A DNA stretch of 23,834 bases from JBJXHB01 sp046160725 (lineage in GTDB: Bacteria; Pseudomonadota; Gammaproteobacteria; Burkholderiales; Burkholderiaceae_C), in assembly GCA_046160725.1 (NCBI GenBank), contig JBJXHB010000147.1, positions 1 through 23,834 on the forward strand. Reading direction: 5' to 3'. The notes beneath the pieces were generated by a model. The model worked only from the letters and a program-made list of their open reading frames with translations, was not told the DNA's origin and did no database searches. The translations under genes were made by a program, and so were the position numbers. Below are positions 17,699 through 23,834 of the stretch, piece after piece (the first letter of the stretch is position 1; every line of letters starts with the position of its first letter).

Positions 17699-17715
17699 AT
17701 TTCCTGCACGCCGTG

Positions 17716-18759
17716 ATGGACGATCTAGAACTACTGGTCGGCACTGCCGCCGCGGACTTCGATGCAGCCGCGACCCCCGCGGCACTTGAGGACGCCAAGG
17801 CCCGATACCTGGGCAAGTCTGGCCGGGTGACGGAGGCCCTGAAGGGCATGTCAGCGTTGGCGGCATCGCACAAGCGCGAGCGTGGGGCCGCCGTGAACGC
17901 GGTCAAACAGCGCATTGAGGCTTTGCTGACAGAGCGACGGCAGTCCATGGCAGATGCAGAGCTTGCGGTGCAACTGCGAGCCCAGGCGCTGGATGTGACG
18001 CTACCTGGCCGGCGTGACGGCGGCGGCGGGCTGCATCCGGTCTCCAGGACGCTGGAGCGTATCGAGACCATCTTTGCGTCGATGGGGTTCGATGTGGCCG
18101 ATGGCCCCGAGATCGAAACCGACTGGATGAGCTTTACCGCGTTGAACAACCCGGAGAACCATCCGGCGAGATCAATGCAGGACACTTTCTACGTCGATCT
18201 CAAGGACGACCAGGGGCGATGGCTGAACCTGCGTCCGCACACCAGCCCGATGCAGGTTCGATATGCGCGGGCCCATGCGGCCCGATACGCAGGCGCCGAC
18301 ACCATGCCGGAGATCCGTGTAATTGCGCCGGGGCGCACCTATCGCGTCGACAGCGACGCGACGCACTCGCCGATGTTTCACCAGTGCGAGGGCTTGTGGA
18401 TCGGCGAGAACGTCAGCTTCAAGGACCTGAAGGCGGTCTTCACGGACTTCTGCCGCCTGTTCTTCGAGCGTGACGACCTGCAGCTTCGGTTTCGCCCGTC
18501 TTTCTTTCCGTTCACCGAGCCGTCGGCCGAGATCGACATTGCTTTCGCAGACGGGCCACTCAAGGGCCAATGGCTGGAGGTTGCCGGTTCGGGCCAGGTG
18601 CACCCGACGGTGGTGCGCAACTTCGGTCTGGACCCCGAGCGCTGGATCGGATTTGCGTTCGGAATGGGCCCGGACCGGTTGACCATGCTCCGGTATGGCG
18701 TCAACGACCTGCGGATGTTTTTCGACGGGGACCTGCGGTTCCTGTCGCAGTTCCGCTGA
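17716..18759 (+). CDS. pheS: Phenylalanyl-tRNA synthetase alpha subunit
   Basis: This 347-residue class II synthetase subunit forms an alpha2-beta2 enzyme with PheT and holds the active site for tRNA-Phe charging. The N-terminal coiled-coil part (about 1-90, RYLGKSGRVTEALKGM) binds tRNA. The core has LNNPENHPARSMQDTFY, the motif H175-T176-S177-PMQ, and motif 3 near the C-terminus (FAFGMGPDR, ending at R321, then LTMLRYGVNDLR). The frame is open upstream to 17662 and beyond, but that part is the terminator hairpin; ATG 17716 gives the usual MDDLE-type N-terminus. There is no clear Shine-Dalgarno sequence, which fits dependence on upstream translation or read-through. Confidence 0.96.
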   Translation: MDDLELLVGTAAADFDAAATPAALEDAKARYLGKSGRVTEALKGMSALAASHKRERGAAVNAVKQRIEALLTERRQSMADAELAVQLRAQALDVTLPGRRDGGGGLHPVSRTLERIETIFASMGFDVADGPEIETDWMSFTALNNPENHPARSMQDTFYVDLKDDQGRWLNLRPHTSPMQVRYARAHAARYAGADTMPEIRVIAPGRTYRVDSDATHSPMFHQCEGLWIGENVSFKDLKAVFTDFCRLFFERDDLQLRFRPSFFPFTEPSAEIDIAFADGPLKGQWLEVAGSGQVHPTVVRNFGLDPERWIGFAFGMGPDRLTMLRYGVNDLRMFFDGDLRFLSQFR

Positions 18760-18854
18760 GCCATCCGGATTCGCCTGGACGAGGCGATCCACACAGCGCG
18801 TCAAGACCTCCACTCTCGATCGTTCGACGCACGCCCAACTGACTGCACTTGATC

Positions 18855-21302
18855 ATGCAATTTCCAGAGTCCTGGTTGCGCGAGTTCTGCGACCCACCGT
18901 TGTCCACCACCGAGCTGGCCGACGTGCTCACCATGGGTGGGCTGGAGGTCGAGGATGTCCGCCCCGCGGCGCCGCCGTTCAAGGGCGTCGTGGTGGGTCG
19001 CATCGTCTCCTGTGAGCCGCATCCGCAGGCTGACCGACTGCAGATCTGTCGTGTCGACGCGGGTGAACACACGCCGGACGGCCCGGTCCAGGTCGTCTGC
19101 GGGGCTCCCAATGCCCGTGCCGGCCTGCGCGCGCCTTTTGCGCTGGTGGGTGCGACCTTACCGCCGGACCGCGAAGGCAAGGCCCTCCAAATCGGGCTTG
19201 GACGGCTGCGCGGTGTCGAGAGCCACGGTATGCTGTGCTCGTCGCGCGAACTTCAACTGGACGACGACCACGGGGGCCTTCTTGAACTGTCTGACGACGC
19301 CAGTCTGGGCCAGTCCATCCGGGAGCATCTCAGGCTGGATGATCAGGTCTTCACACTGAAGCTGACGCCCAATTTGGGGCACTGCCTGTCAGTGCATGGC
19401 GTTGCTCGGGAACTGGCTGCCATGACCGGCGCGCCGCTGAAAGCGTCGGTGTGGCCTGTCGTCGCGGCCGATCATGTCGACCGCTTGCCTGTGCATATCA
19501 AGGACATCGACCTGTGTGGGCGGTTTTCGGGGCGTGTCGTCCGTGACATCGACCCCGCGCGTCCAACCCCACATTGGATGGTCCAACGACTTGCCCGTTG
19601 CGGGCAACGATCCGTCAATCCGTTGGTGGACATCTCGAACTACGTCATGTTCGAGTACGGCAGGCCATCGCACATCTTCGATCTCGACCGAATTCAGGGC
19701 CACCTGGAGGTGCGCTGGGGCCGCCCAGGCGAGCAACTGAAGCTGCTGAATGGCAATACCGTCAATGTGGACCCGTCGGTTGGCGTGATCGCCGATGAGC
19801 TTGCCGTGGAGTCTCTGGCAGGCATCATGGGCGGCGACGCGACCGCGGTGTCGGATACAACACGGCATGTCTATATCGAGGCTGCGTTCTGGAGGCCCGA
19901 GGCGGTGCAGGGGCGCTCGCGCCGGTACGGTTTCTCCACGGATGCCGGCCACCGGTTTGAACGCGGCGTGGACCCCGCGAGCACAGTCGAGCACATCGAG
20001 CGCATCACGTCGCTGGTGCTGCAGATCTGTGGCGGTCGTGCCGGGCCGATCGACGATCAGCAGCCGGCGATGCCGGTACGCCAGCCAGTGCGGCTGCGCA
20101 TCGATCGCGCAGCCCGGGTCATCGGCATGCCGCTGACCCAAGACCAGTGCGCCCGGGCCCTGCGTCGTCTGCAGTTGCCGGTCGAGCAGCATCCTGGCGT
20201 GTTGGTCGTCCAGCCGCCCAGTTGGCGCTTTGACCTCACGATCGAGGAGGATCTCATCGAGGAGGTCGTGCGCCAGATCGGCTACGACAACCTGCCGGCC
20301 GTGCCTCCACGCGCGGCGATCACGGGCCGTATCCGACCGGAGTCGCGCCGTGGTGTTCATGCACTCAGGCACGGCCTGGCCGCGGCGGGTTACCAGGAAA
20401 CCATCAACTACAGCTTCGTCGAGGATCGTTGGGAGCGAGAGCTCGCCGGTCGGACCGACGCGATCCGTGTTCTGAATCCGATAGCGGCACCTCTGTCGGT
20501 CATGCGCTCGTCCTTGATGGGTGGCCTGCTCCAGGTGCTGAGGCACAACCTGGATCGTCGTGCCGACCGGGTGCGGGTCTTCGAGATCGGTCGCGCGTTC
20601 ATTCGCGACAACCTGGCAGGCGAGGGCGATCAGCAAGTGGCCGGCCTGCGACAGCCCCTGCGGCTGGCAGCACTGGCCTATGGTCCTGCGCGCCCGGTGC
20701 AGTGGGGCACCAGCGCGCGGATGGTGGACTTCTTCGACATGAAGGGTGATCTGGAGACCTTGCTCGCTCCCGTTCGATTGCAGTTTGAGGCCGCTGTGCA
20801 CCCGGCAATGCATCCGGGTCGCTGTGCCATCGTGATGCGGGCGGGCCAGCCGCTAGGTGTGATGGGTGAGTTGCATCCGAAGTGGCGGCATGCCTATGAG
20901 CTGCCCAGTTCACCGATGCTGCTGGAACTGGATGTCCAGCCGATTCTGGAGTGCGGCGTACCAGTGTTCGAGCCCCTGCCGCGACACCCGGCCGCCCTGC
21001 GTGACCTGGCGCTGGTGGTGCCGGACACCTGTGGACATGACACGTTGATGAAGGCCGTGATGGCGGATACGGAAGGTTTGCTTCGGCACGCGGCGGTGTT
21101 TGACATCTATCGACCGGTTGAGCCCACGGCCGAGATTCCGGTAGGTCATCACAGCCTGGCTCTACGGCTCGAATGGCAGGCACCGGATGCGACGTTGACC
21201 GATGTGCGCGTTGATGCGGCGATGGCCGCGTTGGTCGAGCGGGCAACGGCCGCAACGGGTGCGCAGGTGCGGGGTTCGAGCGCCCATTGGGCTGCATCAT
21301 GA
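18855..21302 (+). CDS. pheT: Phenylalanyl-tRNA synthetase beta subunit
   Basis: This 815-residue protein has the full bacterial PheT domain set. It starts with MQFPESWLREFC, followed by the EMAP-type tRNA-binding domain (about 39-150, FKGVVVGRIVSCEPHPQADRL). The B3/B4 editing region comes next (VNPLVDISNYVMFEYGRPSH, GIMGG), then B5, the inactive catalytic-like fold, and the C-terminal ferredoxin-like anticodon-binding domain (PRHPAALRDLALVV). The 95-base gap after pheS shows no obvious signal, and the Shine-Dalgarno sequence before ATG 18855 is weak; a TTG two codons earlier is a less likely start. The stop overlaps the ihfA start as ATGA. Confidence 0.96.
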   Translation: MQFPESWLREFCDPPLSTTELADVLTMGGLEVEDVRPAAPPFKGVVVGRIVSCEPHPQADRLQICRVDAGEHTPDGPVQVVCGAPNARAGLRAPFALVGATLPPDREGKALQIGLGRLRGVESHGMLCSSRELQLDDDHGGLLELSDDASLGQSIREHLRLDDQVFTLKLTPNLGHCLSVHGVARELAAMTGAPLKASVWPVVAADHVDRLPVHIKDIDLCGRFSGRVVRDIDPARPTPHWMVQRLARCGQRSVNPLVDISNYVMFEYGRPSHIFDLDRIQGHLEVRWGRPGEQLKLLNGNTVNVDPSVGVIADELAVESLAGIMGGDATAVSDTTRHVYIEAAFWRPEAVQGRSRRYGFSTDAGHRFERGVDPASTVEHIERITSLVLQICGGRAGPIDDQQPAMPVRQPVRLRIDRAARVIGMPLTQDQCARALRRLQLPVEQHPGVLVVQPPSWRFDLTIEEDLIEEVVRQIGYDNLPAVPPRAAITGRIRPESRRGVHALRHGLAAAGYQETINYSFVEDRWERELAGRTDAIRVLNPIAAPLSVMRSSLMGGLLQVLRHNLDRRADRVRVFEIGRAFIRDNLAGEGDQQVAGLRQPLRLAALAYGPARPVQWGTSARMVDFFDMKGDLETLLAPVRLQFEAAVHPAMHPGRCAIVMRAGQPLGVMGELHPKWRHAYELPSSPMLLELDVQPILECGVPVFEPLPRHPAALRDLALVVPDTCGHDTLMKAVMADTEGLLRHAAVFDIYRPVEPTAEIPVGHHSLALRLEWQAPDATLTDVRVDAAMAALVERATAATGAQVRGSSAHWAAS

Positions 21303-21661
21303 GCATGGACGATACCGAGATGCCGGCGATGGTCATGCACTCGCTGGAGACACCAACGCTGACAAAGGCTGAGCTTGCAGAACTGCTTTTCGAGCGGCTC
21401 GGACTCAACAAGCGAGAGTCCAAGGACATGGTCGAGGCCTTCTTCGACCTGGTCCACGACGCCCTGGTAACCGGGCAGGACATCAAGCTCTCTGGTTTTG
21501 GCAATTTCAACATCCGTCGCAAGGCGCCACGCCCAGGACGCAACCCGCGTACGGGCGAGTCCATACCCATCAAGGCGCGCAACGTCGTCACGTTCCACGC
21601 CAGTCACAAGCTGAAGGCGATCGTGCAAGGCGACACGCCGCTGTCTGGGGAGTTCGAGTAG
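21299..21661 (+). CDS. ihfA: Integration host factor alpha subunit
   Basis: This 120-residue DNA-bending protein has an HU/IHF fold: LTKAELAELLFERLGLNKRESKDMVEAFF (helical body), GFGNFNIRRKAPRPGRNPRTGE (beta arms with the intercalating Pro, P83 in PGRNPRTGE 79-87) and the C-terminal helix. With IhfB it makes sharp bends used in transcription, replication and recombination. It carries an N-terminal extension of about 20 residues relative to E. coli IhfA. The ATG overlaps the pheT stop (ATGA), so it is translationally coupled, as in the conserved pheT-ihfA order of proteobacteria. Confidence 0.95.
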   Translation: MSMDDTEMPAMVMHSLETPTLTKAELAELLFERLGLNKRESKDMVEAFFDLVHDALVTGQDIKLSGFGNFNIRRKAPRPGRNPRTGESIPIKARNVVTFHASHKLKAIVQGDTPLSGEFE

Positions 21662-21695
21662 AGTCTGACGTTGCGCACGCACCTCATTGATTTCA

Positions 21696-22127
21696 ATGGA
21701 GAATTTGCTCCCCCCGATACCGCCGAAGCGGTACTTCACCATCGGTGAGGTGAGTGAGTTGTGCGGCGTCAAGCCTTACGTGCTGAGGTACTGGGAGCAG
21801 GAGTTCACCCAGCTCAAGCCAATGAAGCGGCGCGGCAATCGCCGCTACTACCAGCACCATGAAGTGCTGCTCATCCGCCGCATTCGCGATTTGCTGTACG
21901 ACCAGGGCTTCACCATCAGTGGTGCCCGCAATCAACTGACCGAGCATGCGGCCAGGGCCGACGAGCACATCAAGACGGCGGCGGCGGACTCGGCGAGGCT
22001 GGAGTCGGACCGGATGACCCAAAGCTCCACCGACCGCCTCACGGTAGGGTTGGAGTCAATGCCGCCCACGATGGCGCAGCTGCGCGACGAACTCATCGGA
22101 CTGCGTCGATTACTGGACAACGCCTGA
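21696..22127 (+). CDS. MerR-family-like transcriptional regulator
   Basis: This 143-residue protein has a winged helix-turn-helix of the MerR type (about 13-80: YFTIGEVSELCGVKPYVLRYWEQEF, then RRGNRRYYQHHEVLLIRRIRDLLYDQGFTISGARNQL), followed by a short C-terminal region with no metal-binding Cys and no known effector domain. Genes of this type commonly follow ihfA in beta- and gammaproteobacteria, but the regulated genes are unknown. ATG 21696 is preferred; TTG 21687 is in frame three codons earlier. It starts 34 bases after ihfA and is followed by tRNA-Pro. Confidence 0.88.
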   Translation: MENLLPPIPPKRYFTIGEVSELCGVKPYVLRYWEQEFTQLKPMKRRGNRRYYQHHEVLLIRRIRDLLYDQGFTISGARNQLTEHAARADEHIKTAAADSARLESDRMTQSSTDRLTVGLESMPPTMAQLRDELIGLRRLLDNA

Positions 22128-22148
22128 GTTTCGCCTCAGTGGCGCTGG

Positions 22149-22154
22149 CATAAT
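22149..22154 (+). promoter_or_regulatory. Candidate -10 box for tRNA-Pro
   Basis: CATAAT sits 12 bases before the tRNA 5' end, a position suitable for starting transcription a few bases upstream of the mature tRNA. No good -35 match is visible, so the tRNA may also be transcribed from the upstream operon. Confidence 0.35.
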
Positions 22155-22166
22155 CCGGTGTTACGT

Positions 22167-22243
22167 CGGGGTGTAGCGCAGCCTGGTAGCGCACTTGCAT
22201 GGGGTGCAAGGGGTCGCGAGTTCGAATCCCGCCACCCCGACCA
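22167..22243 (+). tRNA. tRNA-Pro (anticodon GGG)
   Basis: This 77-base cloverleaf has the acceptor stem CGGGGTG (22167-22173) pairing with CACCCCG (22233-22239), then the discriminator A and an encoded CCA. The D-arm contains AGCCTGGTAGC, the anticodon stem CTTGC/GCAAG encloses the loop ATGGGGT with anticodon GGG, and the T-loop is GTTCGAATC. It reads the proline codon CCC and also CCU by wobble. Confidence 0.95.
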
Positions 22244-22262
22244 TTTGTCCGCTGGTTGAATC

Positions 22263-22297
22263 AACAGCCTGGAGACCACCGTCTTCAGGCTGTTTTT
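22263..22297 (+). terminator. Intrinsic terminator after tRNA-Pro
   Basis: A 14-bp stem (22263-22276 with 22281-22294, one G-U pair) with a four-base CACC loop is followed by TTT and, shortly after, another T-run (TTTTT at 22301-22305). It ends the rightward tRNA transcript and possibly the whole thrS-to-MerR operon. Confidence 0.88.
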
Positions 22298-22328
22298 CCA
22301 TTTTTGCCCTGCCTTCAAGGCGCGTCGC

Positions 22329-22368
22329 AAAAGGACAGTGGGCCAGCCGGTTGCCCGGCCGGCCCACT
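22329..22368 (-). terminator. Intrinsic terminator of hppA (leftward)
   Basis: A 14-bp stem (22337-22350 with 22355-22368) has a four-base loop. Its only non-Watson-Crick position is an A-C mismatch on the plus strand but a G-U pair on the minus strand, so it folds better in leftward RNA. On that strand it is followed by a TTTT run (22332-22329). It stands 19 bases after the hppA stop codon. Confidence 0.8.
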
Positions 22369-22387
22369 TCCGCCGACGGTGCTAAGG

Positions 22388-23834
22388 CTACTTCGAGGCA
22401 GCGGATGCGGCCATTGAAGCCGCTACGGCCGGTACGGCTACGGTCGGGGCCGCTGATGCCGATGCCGGGGCTGACATGGCCGCCGGCGCTGCGCCATGGG
22501 CCTTCGCAGGCGTTACACCCGAGGCGGGCAGCAATGGAACGATCAACAACGCCACGATGTTGATGATCTTGATCAGCGGGTTCACCGCCGGACCAGCGGT
22601 GTCCTTGTACGGATCACCGACGGTGTCCCCGGTGACGGCAGACTTGTGGGCCTCGCCGCCTTTCTTGTGCACCACGCCATTGCTGTCGGTGAAGCCTTCT
22701 TCGATCAGCTTCTTGGCGTTGTCCCATGCGCCACCACCGGTACACATGCTGATGCCGACGAACAGGCCCGTCACGATAGTGCCCATCAAGAGGCCGCCCA
22801 GGGCCGCCGGCCCGAGCAACATGCCCACGACGATCGGCGCGACCACTGGCAGCAGCGACGGAACAATCATTTCCTTGATCGCGGCCGTGGTCAGCATGTC
22901 CACCGCAGCGCTGTAGTCGGGTTTGCGCTTGCCCGCCATGATGGCGCCGTCTGCAAACTGCTTGCGCACCTCGACCACCACAGCACCGGCTGCGCGGCCC
23001 ACGGCCTCCATTGCCATGGCACCGAACAGGTACGGGATGAGGCCGCCAATGAACAGGCCGACGATGACCTTGTGGTCACTCAAGTCAAACGCCAGTGACA
23101 TTCCACGCGCCTCGAGCGCATGGGTGTAGTCGGCAAACAGCACCAACGCTGCCAAGCCGGCCGAGCCGATGGCATAGCCCTTGGTGACCGCCTTGGTGGT
23201 ATTGCCTACCGCATCCAGCGGGTCGGTCACGTCACGAACGCTGCTGGGAAGCTCGGCCATCTCGGCGATGCCGCCCGCGTTGTCGGTGATCGGGCCATAG
23301 GCGTCCAGGGCCACCACGATGCCGGCCATGCTGAGCATGGACGTGGCCGCGACGGCGATGCCGTAAAGGCCGCCGAGCGCATAGGCCGCGTAGATGGCGG
23401 CGCAGATGAAGATCACCGGGTAGGCGGTGGACCTCATGCTGACGCCAAGGCCGGCGATGATGTTGGTGCCGTGGCCGGTGGTGGAAGCCTGGGCGATGTG
23501 CTGCACAGGGCTGTATTGGGTGCCGGTATAGAACTCGGTGATCCACACCATGGCAGCAGTGAGGACCAGACCGACGGCACAGGCACCGAACAGCGACATC
23601 GCCGATGCCGTAGCGCCATCCGCCATCTGCAGCGGCTGCGGGAACATCGCCACCGTGACGAAGTAGAAGGCGATCAGCGACAGCACGCCGGCCACGACCA
23701 AGCCCTTGTACAGCGCTGGCATTACGTTCTTCATGCCAGGCGTTGCCTTGACGAAGTAGCAACCGATGATCGACGCGATGATCGACACGCCACCCAACAG
23801 CATGGGATAGACGACGGCGGCCACTGGCACGTTC
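22388..23834 (-). CDS. hppA: H+-translocating membrane pyrophosphatase, K+-independent, N-terminal part beyond window
   Basis: The leftward frame is open to the right window edge and gives about 481 residues of the C-terminal part of a protein of roughly 700. HppA couples pyrophosphate hydrolysis to proton pumping across the inner membrane through many helices. Visible signatures are the catalytic loop DNAGGIAEMAELPSSVRDVTDPLDAVGN, SMCTGGGAWDNAKK, and GDTVGDPYKDTAGPAVNP. The sequence GNTTKA has Lys (codon 23194-23192) at the position that is Ala in K+-dependent enzymes, so the pump should not need K+. After the last helix (IINIVALLIVPLL) comes an unusual tail of about 47 residues rich in Ala, Pro, Ser and Val. 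The start codon is outside the window. Confidence 0.95.
   Translation of the reverse strand, partial: NVPVAAVVYPMLLGGVSIIASIIGCYFVKATPGMKNVMPALYKGLVVAGVLSLIAFYFVTVAMFPQPLQMADGATASAMSLFGACAVGLVLTAAMVWITEFYTGTQYSPVQHIAQASTTGHGTNIIAGLGVSMRSTAYPVIFICAAIYAAYALGGLYGIAVAATSMLSMAGIVVALDAYGPITDNAGGIAEMAELPSSVRDVTDPLDAVGNTTKAVTKGYAIGSAGLAALVLFADYTHALEARGMSLAFDLSDHKVIVGLFIGGLIPYLFGAMAMEAVGRAAGAVVVEVRKQFADGAIMAGKRKPDYSAAVDMLTTAAIKEMIVPSLLPVVAPIVVGMLLGPAALGGLLMGTIVTGLFVGISMCTGGGAWDNAKKLIEEGFTDSNGVVHKKGGEAHKSAVTGDTVGDPYKDTAGPAVNPLIKIINIVALLIVPLLPASGVTPAKAHGAAPAAMSAPASASAAPTVAVPAVAASMAASAASK

Noticed and set aside
17662..17715. An earlier start for pheS (GTG 17662)
   Set aside because: It would place the terminator hairpin inside the coding region and add residues not found in PheS; ATG 17716 gives the family N-terminus.

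Overview
This is a high-GC chromosomal window, and its gene order points to a betaproteobacterium, most likely a member of the Burkholderiales. The main reasons are the block thrS-infC-rpmI-rplT-pheS-pheT-ihfA followed by a MerR-like gene and tRNA-Pro, the Tex and SelO protein types, and the non-ATG start of infC. All of the sequence looks chromosomal. I see no insertion sequence, phage gene, CRISPR array or integration site, and no gap longer than about 220 bases without a recognisable feature.

Left part (1-9934). A partial selO gene (protein AMPylase) runs leftward off the window edge. Divergent from it is a rightward fatty-acid or carboxylic-acid degradation cluster: a DmdB-like acyl-CoA ligase, a fused enoyl-CoA hydratase/3-hydroxyacyl-CoA dehydrogenase, a thiolase, a DhlA-type haloalkane dehalogenase homologue, an SDR dehydrogenase, a PaaI-type thioesterase, a zinc-free medium-chain reductase and an ElaA-type acetyltransferase. 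The ligase activates the acid, the bifunctional enzyme and the thiolase carry out the last three steps of beta-oxidation, and the thioesterase can release stalled CoA esters. No acyl-CoA dehydrogenase is present. The dehalogenase homologue has the full catalytic triad but lacks one halide-binding Trp of DhlA.

Middle part (10072-14132). Here are tex (S1-domain transcription accessory protein, TTG start), a patatin-like hydrolase recognisable from its GGPKG, GASIG and DGG motifs, and a glycine-zipper outer-membrane lipoprotein.

Right part (14133-22243). This is a translation operon: thrS, infC, rpmI, rplT, pheS, pheT, ihfA, a MerR-like regulator and tRNA-Pro(GGG). The most interesting signal of the window lies just before thrS. 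A 14-codon leader ORF has five Thr codons and two Phe codons. It is followed by three mutually exclusive RNA pairings that end in a terminator hairpin, which is the layout of a classical ribosome-mediated attenuator. Its Thr and Phe codons match the two aminoacyl-tRNA synthetases of the operon. A second strong hairpin terminator sits only 17 bases before pheS, leaving no room for a promoter, so pheST must depend on read-through. infC probably starts at an AUC codon.

Right edge (22388-23834). A leftward, partial hppA gene (K+-independent H+-translocating pyrophosphatase with an Ala-rich tail) converges on the tRNA. The two are separated by two back-to-back terminators, one for each strand.
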